Below, piece after piece: positions 1 through 7,040 of a stretch of DNA of 9,900 nucleotides. Position 1 is the first letter of the stretch; every line of letters begins with the position of its first letter. The notes under the pieces are model-generated. The model was not told the DNA's origin, made no database searches, and was given only the letters and a program-made list of their open reading frames with translations. Source of the DNA: an uncultured Enhydrobacter sp. (GTDB lineage: Bacteria; Pseudomonadota; Gammaproteobacteria; Pseudomonadales; Moraxellaceae); the NCBI GenBank assembly GCA_946222995.1, contig CAMIOS010000046.1, positions 1 through 9,900 on the forward strand, read 5' to 3'. Made by a program: the position numbers and the translations under genes.

Positions 1-2
1 GA

Positions 3-248
3 CAACTGACCTACAAATGCGAGAACGCAGGTTGCCGTTTTGAAATCGTGAATGAGAAATACACGACTCAGCGGTGTTCGTGTTGCGGTGACATCACCGA
101 CAACAGTCCGAAAGGTAGGACATCGCTTGGAATAAGGGAATGGACTTGTGCTTCGTGTGGCACATGGCATGATAGAGATATCAATGCCGCTAAGAACATT
201 CTTGCGGTCGGGCTTGACCGTCTAGCTGTAGGAATCCCCTCACTTTAG
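3..248 (+). CDS. tnpB: TnpB, C-terminal fragment (IS200/IS605-type RNA-guided nuclease)
   Basis: The frame is open from the left edge, so only the last ~81 codons are visible and the start lies outside the window; the internal GTG at 48 is not the true start. The visible part is the typical TnpB tail. A four-cysteine zinc ribbon is split into CSCCG and CASCG, followed by WHDRDINAAKNIL, which holds the last acidic residue of the RuvC nuclease site. TnpB proteins are RNA-guided DNA nucleases carried by IS200/IS605 and IS607 elements; the guide comes from an RNA that overlaps the 3' end of the gene. The ending AVGLDRLAVGIPSL looks like a natural C-terminus, not a truncation. The stop codon lies inside the right-end hairpin. 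Whether the rest of the protein or a TnpA is present cannot be seen here. The family call is firm. Confidence 0.9.
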   Translation, partial: QLTYKCENAGCRFEIVNEKYTTQRCSCCGDITDNSPKGRTSLGIREWTCASCGTWHDRDINAAKNILAVGLDRLAVGIPSL

Positions 249-255
249 GGAGGGG
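236..255 (+). repeat. Right-end hairpin of the IS / guide RNA scaffold
   Basis: CCCCTC (236-241) pairs perfectly with GAGGGG (250-255) around an 8-base loop that contains the tnpB stop codon. In IS200/IS605 elements such hairpins are recognised by the TnpA transposase. In the tnpB-derived RNA they form the scaffold just 5' of the guide. Confidence 0.55.
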
Positions 256-301
256 AGGAAGTCAATTTTTAAATATTGTTAAGGTAAAAAATATTGACAC
301 T

Positions 302-335
302 AAAAAGCGGCTAAATAATCCTTATTTAACCGCTT
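302..335 (-). terminator. Rho-independent terminator of the fumarase gene
   Basis: The arms 305-318 and 322-335 pair at 13 of 14 positions (one C/A mismatch) around a 3-base loop. Read on the minus strand, the GC part AAGCGG/CCGCTT is followed by five T residues (302-306 on the plus strand). It lies 28 bases past the fumarase stop and also separates that gene from the IS remnant. Confidence 0.8.
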
Positions 336-362
336 ACAATACCCATTATTTAAAATACTCTG

Positions 363-1910
363 TTATTTATTTGGGACAAAGCGCACAGGCTCGGCAATGA
401 CATTGTTGGCATGTTCTGCCACTTTATCAAAGCGATGGATGCTGTTACCTTGGTTATCAACAGCTACAGTGACTGGCATATCTTCGACTTCAAATTCATA
501 AATCGCTTCCATGCCAAGCTCTGGGAATGCCAACACTTTGGCAGATTTAATTGCTTTTGATACCAAGTAAGCGGCACCACCGACGGCAATTAGATAAATC
601 GCACCGTGTTTGGCAATCACTTCACAGGTAGCAGGGCTACGCTCAGATTTACCAATCATACCAATCAAGCCTTGGTCAAGGATACGATCGGTGAATTTAT
701 CCATACGTGTTGAGGTCGTAGGGCCAGCAGGTCCAACCACTTCATCACGCACCGCATCTACAGGTCCAACATAATAAATAAAGCGGTTTTGTAAATCGAC
801 AGGCAATGGCTCGCCCTTATCGAGCATATCGACCATGCGTTTATGAGCCGCATCACGACCTGTAAGGATTTTGCCGCTTAATAATAACGTATCGCCGATT
901 TTAAATTGGCTTAAGTTTTCTTTGGTCAAGTCATTAACATTGACACGAATCACATCGTCTGCACCATACGATACCTCTGGCCAATCAGACAATGATGGCA
1001 CAGGCAACTCGCCTTCACCGCTGCCATCTAACGTAAAGTGAATGTGACGGGTTGCCGCACAGTTAGGGATCATGGCAACCGCTTTACTTGCCGCATGGGT
1101 TGGGTAGTCAAGCACTTTGACATCGACCACAGTGGTTAAGCCGCCAAGACCTTGTGCACCAATGCCCAATTCATTGACTTTTTCATACATGTTGAGGCGA
1201 AGACGCTCAACGCTGTTTAACGCTGCTCCGCTATCGGCTTTAGCATATAACTCTTGGATATTGATATCGTCCATCAAGGCACGTTTGGCAAGCAGCATGG
1301 CTTTTTCTGGCGTACCGCCAACGCCGATGCCAAGCATACCGGGTGGGCACCAACCTGCCCCCATTTGTGGCACGGTTTTGAGCACCCATTCTTCCACTGA
1401 GTCAGAAGGATTGAGCATGGCAAATTTGGCTTTATTTTCTGAACCACCGCCTTTTGCGGCACAGATAACATCAACTTTATCACCTTTTACCATGCTGATA
1501 TGCACCACGGCTGGCGTGTTGTCTTTGGTATTTTGGCGTTTGCTAAGCGGGTCAACTAAGATAGAGGCACGTAGGGGGTTGTCTGGGTTGGTGTAAGCAC
1601 GGCGGACACCTTCATTAACCATTTCTTCAACGGTCATGTCAGGATTGTCACCTAAGTCCCATTGCACATTCATGCCAATATCAACAAAAACAACGGCAAT
1701 GCCCGTGTCTTGACAAATAGGACGATGCCCCATCGCAGACATACGGCTGTTGGTTAAGATTTGCCCCATGGCATTTTTGGCGGCTGGGTTGGTTTCTTTT
1801 TGCCAAGCCTTATACACCGCATCGATAAAATCCTTTGGATGGTAGTAGCTGATAAATTGAAAGGCGTTGGCAATTGAATTGATAAAATCGTCTTTTTTAA
1901 TGACGGTCAT
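363..1910 (-). CDS. fumA: Class I fumarate hydratase (iron-sulfur fumarase)
   Basis: Catalyses reversible hydration of fumarate to L-malate in the TCA cycle, in the cytoplasm. At 515 residues it is the single-chain form, with the alpha part (roughly 1-290) fused to the beta part (roughly 310-515). Three cysteines fit the ligands of the oxygen-sensitive [4Fe-4S] cluster: Cys66 in GHRPICQDTG, Cys188 in GAGWCPPG and Cys284 in IPNCAATRHIHF; their spacing is close to that of E. coli FumA. Other family blocks are KGGGSENK (153-160), LTGRDAAHKR (349-358), VGPAGPTTSTRMD (392-404) and the C-terminal GGAAYLVSKAI. The ATG is preceded by AAAGGA at good spacing. Promoter and terminator candidates flank it, so it is probably monocistronic. 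Closely related tartrate dehydratases share the fold, but the full-length fused architecture fits fumarase best. Confidence 0.95.
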   Translation of the reverse strand: MTVIKKDDFINSIANAFQFISYYHPKDFIDAVYKAWQKETNPAAKNAMGQILTNSRMSAMGHRPICQDTGIAVVFVDIGMNVQWDLGDNPDMTVEEMVNEGVRRAYTNPDNPLRASILVDPLSKRQNTKDNTPAVVHISMVKGDKVDVICAAKGGGSENKAKFAMLNPSDSVEEWVLKTVPQMGAGWCPPGMLGIGVGGTPEKAMLLAKRALMDDINIQELYAKADSGAALNSVERLRLNMYEKVNELGIGAQGLGGLTTVVDVKVLDYPTHAASKAVAMIPNCAATRHIHFTLDGSGEGELPVPSLSDWPEVSYGADDVIRVNVNDLTKENLSQFKIGDTLLLSGKILTGRDAAHKRMVDMLDKGEPLPVDLQNRFIYYVGPVDAVRDEVVGPAGPTTSTRMDKFTDRILDQGLIGMIGKSERSPATCEVIAKHGAIYLIAVGGAAYLVSKAIKSAKVLAFPELGMEAIYEFEVEDMPVTVAVDNQGNSIHRFDKVAEHANNVIAEPVRFVPNK

Positions 1911-1922
1911 TGGCTAGTCCTT

Positions 1923-1946
1923 TTGGCTAAAAAATTGGCTAAAAAA
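1923..1946. repeat. 12-bp tandem repeat in the fumarase leader
   Basis: TTGGCTAAAAAA occurs twice in immediate succession, with a third decayed copy (TTGGCTAGTCCT) at about 1911-1922 that supplies the fumarase ribosome binding site. It looks like slippage-type duplication of the leader; no function is evident. Confidence 0.6.
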
Positions 1947-1960
1947 CTGATAAGAAAGTA

Positions 1961-1981
1961 CGTTTAGCAAACCACTAAACG
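1961..1981. promoter_or_regulatory. 7-bp inverted repeat in the fumarase 5' leader
   Basis: CGTTTAG (1961-1967) and CTAAACG (1975-1981) are perfect inverted arms around 7 bases. It lies between the predicted fumarase promoter and start codon, so it could be a leader hairpin or an operator. No regulator can be named. Confidence 0.3.
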
Positions 1982-2032
1982 CACAGACGAACATACGCTT
2001 TATAACGAAAAATGAAGAAAAAAAAGCGGCTT

Positions 2033-2041
2033 ATTATAGCA
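2033..2041 (-). promoter_or_regulatory. Extended -10 promoter for the fumarase gene
   Basis: On the minus strand the sequence is TGCTATAAT, a perfect extended -10 element. No good -35 is visible at 16-18 bp, which is acceptable for extended -10 promoters. It predicts a leader of about 115 bases that contains the inverted repeat and the 12-bp duplication. Confidence 0.55.
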
Positions 2042-2094
2042 CCGAAATGACACCAATTGAGCGTGTTTTATCAAAATCGCACCTTGGATAAAGA

Positions 2095-2877
2095 TCAAAT
2101 ATTCATTTGGGCATATTGACTGGTTAATAAATTCATAAACTGCTGGTGAAGTTGCCAAAAAATAAGCCCAAATAGCAAGCTAATTATCCCATATACTGCC
2201 CATACTTTTGGCTGATATAAAGCTTGGTTGGATGACATTGGAGTTGTCGTACCACTAAACTGGAAAATATAAGCCAGTCCAAGTAATAAACCTGTCACCG
2301 CCCCACCCACATGTCCGGCATTATCAATACCACCGACAAAAAAGCCATAGCCTAGATTGATTGCCATGACCCAAAGCAGCGAGTTTGCCGAAAGTTGTAG
2401 CCCATTAATTGCCTTTTTACTCAAGGCAACCACGAGCAACGCCATACCGATGCCCATAATCCCGCCTGACGCACCCGCACTTACCGCAGGCACATCGTTG
2501 GCTAAAACTTGGTGAATTGACAAATAGTTATTGAGTAAGTTGCCACCTATCCCAGACAACAAAAATAACATCAACACATTGACTGAACCAAACATACGTT
2601 CTGCCACTTGCCCAAAATAGTACAGGGCAAACATATTAAAGATCAAATGCAGCAAACCAATATGCAAAAATAAACTGCTTATCATTCGCCATGGCTGGTT
2701 ACTTAATGTATAGGGTAAAAAATTCGCACCCCATTTAAGTAGCTCGGCATTATTCGGTAAACTAGGATTAACCCCAGTCAATACTTGCCAAATAAACAAC
2801 ACCACACAGACTGTTACAAGCCCTAGTGTCATAGGAAACTCTCGTAAACCCACGGCAATGGGCGAATTTGCATTCAT
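2095..2877 (-). CDS. Rhomboid family intramembrane serine protease
   Basis: Multi-pass inner-membrane protease of 260 residues that would cleave substrates within or near their membrane segments. The catalytic dyad is visible: Ser137 in GASGG (the GxSG motif) and His189 in NAGHVGG. The conserved HxxxN of the oxyanion region is His77-Asn81 in HLIFN, inside the typical block beginning WRMISSLFLHIG. Hydrophobic stretches near 15-34, 66-90, 98-115, 135-152, 166-182, 188-206 and 226-244 suggest six or seven membrane helices, with the last one after the His helix. The start ATG follows GGATAAGG. Its substrate cannot be inferred. It lies upstream of the fumarase gene on the same strand with a 184-base gap and no clear terminator, so some read-through is possible, but the fumarase has its own promoter candidate. 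Confidence 0.92.
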   Translation of the reverse strand: MNANSPIAVGLREFPMTLGLVTVCVVLFIWQVLTGVNPSLPNNAELLKWGANFLPYTLSNQPWRMISSLFLHIGLLHLIFNMFALYYFGQVAERMFGSVNVLMLFLLSGIGGNLLNNYLSIHQVLANDVPAVSAGASGGIMGIGMALLVVALSKKAINGLQLSANSLLWVMAINLGYGFFVGGIDNAGHVGGAVTGLLLGLAYIFQFSGTTTPMSSNQALYQPKVWAVYGIISLLFGLIFWQLHQQFMNLLTSQYAQMNI

Positions 2878-2916
2878 ACCTTATCCATTTTTCGTATTAA
2901 TTTTTAATTAAAATCG

Positions 2917-2947
2917 CCAAACTTGAGATAATAAACAAAAAGTTTGG
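2917..2947. promoter_or_regulatory. 8-bp inverted repeat between divergent genes
   Basis: CCAAACTT (2917-2924) and AAGTTTGG (2940-2947) are perfect inverted arms around a 15-base AT-rich loop. It lies 40 bp upstream of the rhomboid start and upstream of the divergent lipoprotein promoter, which suits an operator or a leader hairpin. There is no T-tract to make it a terminator. Confidence 0.35.
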
Positions 2948-2975
2948 GAGGGTCACTAAAAAAAGCTTTAATCAA

Positions 2976-2984
2976 TGTTATAAT
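2976..2984 (+). promoter_or_regulatory. Extended -10 promoter for the substrate-binding lipoprotein
   Basis: TGTTATAAT is a perfect extended -10 element reading toward the gene at 3101. The -35 position is poor. It predicts a leader of about 110 bases. Confidence 0.5.
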
Positions 2985-3100
2985 TCTGCAAAAATTTGGC
3001 TTAGCTAATAGGCCAATCATTTTGGTGATTAACAACAGCCATTGATAGTAATCGCAGTAACCGCAGTAATAATGGTAGCAAACGGGTAAAGAGGCAAAGC

Positions 3101-4333
3101 GTGACAACAAAGGGTACAAAAGAACAAGGTTTAAACAATTGCCATTTCAAGCTATCTGTGCCACTAAATAAAAAAATCATCAGCTTTGCAAGCCTAAATA
3201 GTATTATGGTCTGCTCACTGTTCGCGTTATTAGGCTGTAACCCCACTGCCAACTCAGCCAATGACCAAACCGCCAGCAGCGCCACTGCTGCAAGTCAAAC
3301 CACAAATTCTAGCACTTCAGCCACTATAAGCTCAGCAACCATAAGTTCAGCAACTACCGCTAACCATGCCAGTCAGCCCAATCCCACCCCTGTCAATCTT
3401 AATCATTTAACGCTTTATACCTCAGTGGATAAGGCAGCGCTTGCTCCTTTATTAAATGATTTTCAACAGCAACAAGGTGTGACCGTCACGGTGGTCAATG
3501 ATGCGCCGATGTCTATTTTGGCAAGGCTCAAAGCCGAAGGCAGCAACAGCCCTGCAGATATGATAGTGACCGAGGATGTGGGCGTATTTCATCAAGCCAC
3601 CGAAGCGGCATTGTTACAGCCATTTAGCTCAGATACCGCGATTGTCAATGTTCCTGCCCGTTATCGTGACCCCGATGGCAACTGGTTGGCATTATCTGCC
3701 TATGCCCGTACTACCGTATATGATAGCCGCTTGATGACCAACAAAGATATTTCAAGTTATGGCGATTTAGCCAAACCAAAATGGTTTCAAAAACTTTGCT
3801 TGAGCCAAGCCACGTTTATTCCCAATCAGTCATTGGTGGTAAATTTGATTAATAATCTAGGCGATAAAAAGGCTCAAGAAGTGCTGACAGGTTGGGTGGC
3901 TAATTTATCCATGCCTGTGGTACTCGATGACAATGCGGTGATGCAAGCCATTGACACTGGCAAATGTCAAATCGGGTTGGTTAACAGTCAGACTTATGCC
4001 AATTACCTACAAAAAAATCCACAAACGGCGGTCAAATTAGCGTGGGTCAATAAAGGCTACGGCGGGGTTAGCACCAATGTTATAGCAGCTGCCATCCCCA
4101 AAACTGCCAAAAATCCGCAGTTGGCATTAACATTGATTGAATGGCTCTCGAGCAAAGACCACCAAACTTTATTTGCAAGCTTAAGTAATACTTATCCTGT
4201 TAACCAAAATGCGCAACCTTCGGTATTACTCAAATCGTGGGACGATTTTGAAGCCAGTCAAATAGCCGTAACCCAATACGCCGAAAAGCAAAAAATTGCC
4301 TTAAAGGCAATGAATGATGCAGGCTGGCAATAA
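3101..4333 (+). CDS. ABC-type substrate-binding lipoprotein, ferric-iron (FbpA-like) family
   Basis: Probable lipid-anchored binding protein for an ABC importer, 410 residues. A hydrophobic signal ends in a lipobox, LLGC, with Cys46 as the lipidated residue. It is followed by a Ser/Thr/Ala-rich linker (about 47-97) and then a type II periplasmic binding fold starting LTLYTSVDKAAL (103-114). Family-like blocks are PADMIVTEDVG (151-161), YGDLAKPKW (220-228) and the hinge-proximal IGLVNSQTYANY (291-302). The GTG start at 3101 has GAGG six bases upstream. It gives a long 45-residue signal region; an alternative GTG at codon 20 would give a more usual length but has a poor ribosome site. The paired iron-ligand tyrosines of classical FbpA are not adjacent here (Tyr299 and Tyr302), so the ligand is uncertain. 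No permease or ATPase gene is nearby. The family call is firm; the iron substrate is an inference. Confidence 0.8.
   Translation: MTTKGTKEQGLNNCHFKLSVPLNKKIISFASLNSIMVCSLFALLGCNPTANSANDQTASSATAASQTTNSSTSATISSATISSATTANHASQPNPTPVNLNHLTLYTSVDKAALAPLLNDFQQQQGVTVTVVNDAPMSILARLKAEGSNSPADMIVTEDVGVFHQATEAALLQPFSSDTAIVNVPARYRDPDGNWLALSAYARTTVYDSRLMTNKDISSYGDLAKPKWFQKLCLSQATFIPNQSLVVNLINNLGDKKAQEVLTGWVANLSMPVVLDDNAVMQAIDTGKCQIGLVNSQTYANYLQKNPQTAVKLAWVNKGYGGVSTNVIAAAIPKTAKNPQLALTLIEWLSSKDHQTLFASLSNTYPVNQNAQPSVLLKSWDDFEASQIAVTQYAEKQKIALKAMNDAGWQ
3323..3352 (+). repeat. 15-bp tandem repeat in the lipoprotein linker
   Basis: ACTATAAGCTCAGCA is followed directly by ACCATAAGTTCAGCA (two differences), encoding ATISS twice in the flexible linker after the lipidated cysteine. 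The copy number is in frame and would change only linker length. Confidence 0.6.
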
Positions 4334-4370
4334 GCATAACCATAAAAGAAGATAACCGTAAAAAACTGGT

Positions 4371-5162
4371 TTAAAACGGGCGTTTTTTTGCTAATACATG
4401 CAAATAACGCCCAAGCCATTTATACGGTTCTTGCCCGCTGTACGCAACTTCCATATCAATGACTGCTTGCGGGTTGGTATGCCCACCCCGTTTGAGCGGT
4501 GAATAATCATGAAACACCCGTAAGCCTGAGGTGTGCAAAATTTGATAGTGTTTATCAGTCAACCACGCCATCACGTCATCTTTAGCGACAGGGTTATTGG
4601 GCGTTAAACTGCCATTATCGGCTTTAAAATCCTTGTTTTGTAATAGGTTGAAATTGCCCATTACCAAATTACGATATACAAAGCTAGCAGGATTATAAAA
4701 GCACAGCGACAGTACGCCTTGGTCAGCCCCCTCATCGATGAGCCAACTATCAAAAAAATCCATAATCGCTTTTGGATCGGCAAGCCATTCGAGCACCGCA
4801 TGGCATAAAATCAAATCATATTCGCCAAACAGCTTATCATGCAAATCTTGATACGGGCAGGCGTGCCAAGTTATCGTGTTAGCAGTTTCACCTGCGTGGC
4901 TTTTGGCAAGACTAAGCATATTTTTTGAAATATCATTGACGGTGACGTCATGCCCGTCTTTGGCAAGTTCGATACTAATCTGAGCCAAACCTGCGCCGAC
5001 ATCGAGCGCTCGCAAAGGTCGGTGATGGGTAGCTTGCCAAGTTTTTACCCACCCAAAAATATCGTGACGTAGCACCGCAAGGCGGATTTGACCTTTTAGA
5101 CCGCCATAAATTTTTTTTTCAAAATGCTCGCTGATCTCATCAAAATTGCGGTCTTGTATCAT
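4371..5162 (-). CDS. cmoM: tRNA 5-carboxymethoxyuridine methyltransferase CmoM
   Basis: SAM-dependent methyltransferase of 263 residues. E. coli CmoM (formerly SmtA) methylates the carboxyl group of cmo5U34 to give mcmo5U at the wobble base of certain tRNAs. The match runs end to end from memory of that protein: N-terminal QDRNFDEI, then KIYGGLKGQIR (17-27), SAM motif I LDVGAG (53-58), the acidic residue in VNDIS (75-79), HAVLEWLADP (121-130), GVLSLCFYN (149-157), GLRVFHDY (213-220) and EPYKWLGRYLHV (245-256). Its ATG overlaps the smpB stop as ATGA, so the two genes are translationally coupled and share a transcript. Both products act in translation. The 3' end converges with the lipoprotein gene, leaving only 37 bases between them. 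Confidence 0.9.
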   Translation of the reverse strand: MIQDRNFDEISEHFEKKIYGGLKGQIRLAVLRHDIFGWVKTWQATHHRPLRALDVGAGLAQISIELAKDGHDVTVNDISKNMLSLAKSHAGETANTITWHACPYQDLHDKLFGEYDLILCHAVLEWLADPKAIMDFFDSWLIDEGADQGVLSLCFYNPASFVYRNLVMGNFNLLQNKDFKADNGSLTPNNPVAKDDVMAWLTDKHYQILHTSGLRVFHDYSPLKRGGHTNPQAVIDMEVAYSGQEPYKWLGRYLHVLAKKRPF

Positions 5163-5629
5163 ATAAGATTTTTTAGCCCACGTTGTTTTTCACGTTGGTA
5201 ATCACGCTCTTTTAAAGTCGCCCGTTTATCATGCAGTTTTTTACCTTTAGCAAGCGCGATCTCGCATTTGACGCGTCCATGGTTCCAGTAAGTTTTTAAC
5301 GCCACGCAGGTATGACCTTTTTGATTGACCATGCCAAAGAGTTTATCAATCTCACGGCGATGAAGAAGTAGTTTACGGGTGCGAAGCGGATCTACCACCG
5401 TGTGCGTAGAAGCCGATAATAGCGGCTGAATATGCGAGCCAAACAAAAATGCTTCGCCATCTCGAAAAATGACATAACTTTCGGTAATACGCATTTTGCC
5501 CGCGCGAATGGCTTTGACTTCCCAGCCCAATAACTCAAGTCCCGCTTCAAAGCTTTCTTCAATAAAATACTCATGGCGGGCTTTTTTATTACTGGCAATT
5601 AAACTCGGTATTTTGGGTTTTTTACTCAT
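5159..5629 (-). CDS. smpB: SsrA-binding protein SmpB
   Basis: Small basic protein of 156 residues that binds tmRNA and delivers it to stalled ribosomes for trans-translation. Typical features are the N-terminal NKKARHEYFIEESFEAGLEL block (14-33), WEVKAIRAGKMRI (36-48), the GSHIQP element (64-69) and a lysine/arginine-rich tail with KKLHDKRATLKERDYQREK (130-148) that becomes helical in the decoding channel. Length and ends are normal. AAAGGA precedes the ATG. It leads the smpB-cmoM operon and is divergent from coaD across a 194-base gap. No clear promoter could be chosen in that gap. The tmRNA gene itself is not in the window. Confidence 0.96.
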   Translation of the reverse strand: MSKKPKIPSLIASNKKARHEYFIEESFEAGLELLGWEVKAIRAGKMRITESYVIFRDGEAFLFGSHIQPLLSASTHTVVDPLRTRKLLLHRREIDKLFGMVNQKGHTCVALKTYWNHGRVKCEIALAKGKKLHDKRATLKERDYQREKQRGLKNLI

Positions 5630-5823
5630 TATCTTTCCTTTGCTTTCTTACATGCGGACGTACCCATGTGAGAATTTTTAGATGTGACTTTAAAAGGCTA
5701 TTTTACTCATTAAACGCAGTCAAAAGCATAAAAAAATGTAAACAGCAAGATTTCATTATTCATTTATTGCAAAATTTGATAGCATAACAAGTTCATCATC
5801 TCAATCTTTCGAGTATCTCTACC

Positions 5824-6333
5824 ATGTCTGATAAAGCCGTTACTTATACCAAAATCCTGTACCCTGGCACCTTTGACCCAATCACCAAAGGGCATCTTGA
5901 TCTTATCAAACGGGCAAGCCGTCTGTTTGATGAAGTGGTGGTGGCGGTGGCAATTGGTCATCACAAAAAGCCGCTATTTAGCCTAGATGAACGGACTGAG
6001 TTGGTCAAACAAGCGTGCGTGGGTATTGATAATATTTCAGTGATTGGTTTTGAAGGATTGTTGGTTGATTTGGCAAAAAATCAACAAGCTGCGGGCGTAT
6101 TGCGTGGCTTGCGGGCGATGTCGGATTTTGAATATGAGTTTCAACTTGCCAATCTCAACCGTGAATTAGACCCAAATTTCGAAGCGGTGTTTCTCACACC
6201 ATCTCAGCAATATTCATTTATTTCATCGACGTTGGTACGAGAAATTGCCAAACTTGGCGGTGATGTACATAAATTTGTTCCGCCATGTGTTGAGCAAGCT
6301 TTTGAGCAAAAACGCAAAAATGGCTGGCAATAA
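5824..6333 (+). CDS. coaD: Phosphopantetheine adenylyltransferase
   Basis: Catalyses the fourth step of coenzyme A synthesis: 4'-phosphopantetheine + ATP gives dephospho-CoA + diphosphate; cytoplasmic and usually a hexamer. The 169-residue protein shows the nucleotidyltransferase signature YPGTFDPITKGH (13-24) with Thr16 and His24 of the T/HxGH site, the RGLRAMSDFEYEFQLANLNR block (94-113) and ISSTLVREIA (133-142). It has about eight extra N-terminal residues compared with E. coli CoaD. The ATG has no good Shine-Dalgarno (only CGAG about 12 bases upstream), but no better start is available. A ferredoxin gene follows after 39 bases, an arrangement also known in Pseudomonas. Confidence 0.96.
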   Translation: MSDKAVTYTKILYPGTFDPITKGHLDLIKRASRLFDEVVVAVAIGHHKKPLFSLDERTELVKQACVGIDNISVIGFEGLLVDLAKNQQAAGVLRGLRAMSDFEYEFQLANLNRELDPNFEAVFLTPSQQYSFISSTLVREIAKLGGDVHKFVPPCVEQAFEQKRKNGWQ

Positions 6334-6372
6334 GTGGTAAAATAGTCATTTATTTTTAATCATTTAAAAATT

Positions 6373-6627
6373 ATGGCATTAAAAATTACTGACGAATGTA
6401 TTAACTGTGATGTTTGTGAGCCACTTTGCCCCAATAATGCGATTTATGTGGGTGAGTTGATTTACGAAATTGACCCAAATCTGTGTACTGAATGTGTCGG
6501 GCATTTTGACGAACCGCAATGCGCGTTATTTTGTCCTGTCCCCGATTGTATCCCCAAAGACCCCAATCACATTGAAACACAGGATGAATTAATGGCAAAA
6601 TTTGAAAGTTTAACAAAAGATAAATAA
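6373..6627 (+). CDS. yfhL: YfhL-type 2[4Fe-4S] ferredoxin
   Basis: Small electron-transfer protein of 84 residues with two cubane clusters. The first motif is CINCDVCEPLC (Cys9, 12, 15, 19). The second is CTEC followed by an insertion before CALFC (Cys38, 41, 50, 54), with a further Cys59. The insertion between the second and third ligands of the second motif and the C-terminal helix (about 66-84) mark the Allochromatium vinosum-type ferredoxins, to which E. coli YfhL belongs. The physiological partner is unknown. It follows coaD by 39 bases and probably shares its transcript. No Shine-Dalgarno is visible before the ATG (the preceding sequence is almost all A and T). The rnpB promoter overlaps its 3' end. 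Confidence 0.93.
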   Translation: MALKITDECINCDVCEPLCPNNAIYVGELIYEIDPNLCTECVGHFDEPQCALFCPVPDCIPKDPNHIETQDELMAKFESLTKDK

Positions 6628-6631
6628 ACTT

Positions 6632-6640
6632 TGCTATAAT
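6632..6640 (+). promoter_or_regulatory. Extended -10 promoter of rnpB
   Basis: TGCTATAAT starts five bases after the ferredoxin stop codon and places the transcription start near 6647, just before helix P1 of the RNase P RNA. A weak -35 (TTAACA at 6610-6615, 19-bp spacing) lies inside the ferredoxin gene. This is the third perfect extended -10 in the window. Confidence 0.7.
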
Positions 6641-6646
6641 ACGCCG

Positions 6647-6998
6647 CTTGGCAGACCAGACGAACGCTGCTCACCGTCAAACGTGAGGGGAGGAAAGTCC
6701 GGGCTACATAGGGCAGAGTGCCAGCTAACGGCTGGGAGGCGTAAGCCTACGACAAGTGCAGCAGAGAGTAGACCGCCATTTGACTTGTCAAATGGTAAGG
6801 GTGAAAGGGTGGGGTAAGAGCCCACCGCATGGCTGGTAACAGTGCATGGCAAGGTAAACTCCACTCGTAGCAAGACCAAATAGGTGTCCGCATGGTGCTG
6901 CCCGCATTGGACACGGGTAGGTTGCTTGAGCGTACTGGTGACGGTACGCCTAGATGAATGTTCGTCCTCGACAGAACCCGGCTTATCGGTTTGCCATG
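6647..6998 (+). ncRNA. rnpB: RNase P RNA, bacterial class A
   Basis: The catalytic RNA of ribonuclease P, which matures the 5' ends of tRNAs. The conserved blocks are all present in order: GAGGAAAGTCCGGGC (6690-6704), GGGTGAAAGGGTGGGGTAAG followed by AGCCCACCG (6799-6828), GGTAAACTCC (6853-6862), TAGATGAATG (6951-6960) and ACAGAACCCGGCTTA (6971-6985). Helix P1 is closed by GGCAGACC (6650-6657) pairing with GGTTTGCC (6988-6995), with one G-U pair. The length of about 350 bases is normal. The ends are set from P1, the promoter and the downstream terminator, so they are accurate to a few bases. Open frames across it on both strands are spurious. Confidence 0.95.
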
Positions 6999-7010
6999 CT
7001 TATTTTAATC

Positions 7011-7040
7011 AACCTATTGTTATCAATAGGTTTTTTATTT
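7011..7040 (+). terminator. Rho-independent terminator of rnpB
   Basis: AACCTATTG (7011-7019) and CAATAGGTT (7024-7032) form a perfect 9-bp stem with a TTAT loop, followed by a T-rich tract to 7040. It closes the coaD-ferredoxin-rnpB block and marks the last clear core-genome feature. Confidence 0.88.

Larger units (their letters stand above)
1..266 (+). mobile_element. Right end of an IS200/IS605-type element (partial)
   Basis: The tnpB 3' end runs into a compact hairpin at 236-255 (CCCCTC pairing with GAGGGG), followed by GAGGAAGTCAA. This arrangement, with tnpB stopping inside a subterminal hairpin and the element ending a few bases later, is typical of IS200/IS605 right ends, which also encode the scaffold of the TnpB guide RNA. 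The exact last base (about 265-266) is an inference from similar elements. The left end is outside the window. The sequence becomes AT-rich just afterwards, which fits an insertion into intergenic DNA downstream of the fumarase gene. Confidence 0.6.

Noticed and set aside
1117..1596. Long plus-strand open frame opposite the fumarase gene
   Set aside because: It lies entirely inside the well-supported fumarase gene on the other strand, and its product resembles no protein family.
2925..2939. Possible Fur box (GATAAT-like) upstream of the iron-type lipoprotein gene
   Set aside because: Only one partial half-site, GAGATAATAAAC, is present, without the inverted partner; it is AT-rich sequence in a hairpin loop.
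4334..4395. Terminator between the convergent lipoprotein and cmoM genes
   Set aside because: The only candidate, AAAAC-GGGC-GTTTT near 4373-4385 followed by T residues, has a five-pair, mostly A/T stem and overlaps the cmoM stop; too weak to annotate.
5649..5671. Inverted repeat ACATG...CATGT in the smpB leader
   Set aside because: Only five paired bases around a long loop; expected by chance.
5630..5823. Promoters for smpB and coaD in the divergent gap
   Set aside because: Several TTGACT- and TTGCAA-like hexamers occur, but none has a good -10 at 16-18 bp spacing, so no promoter could be chosen.
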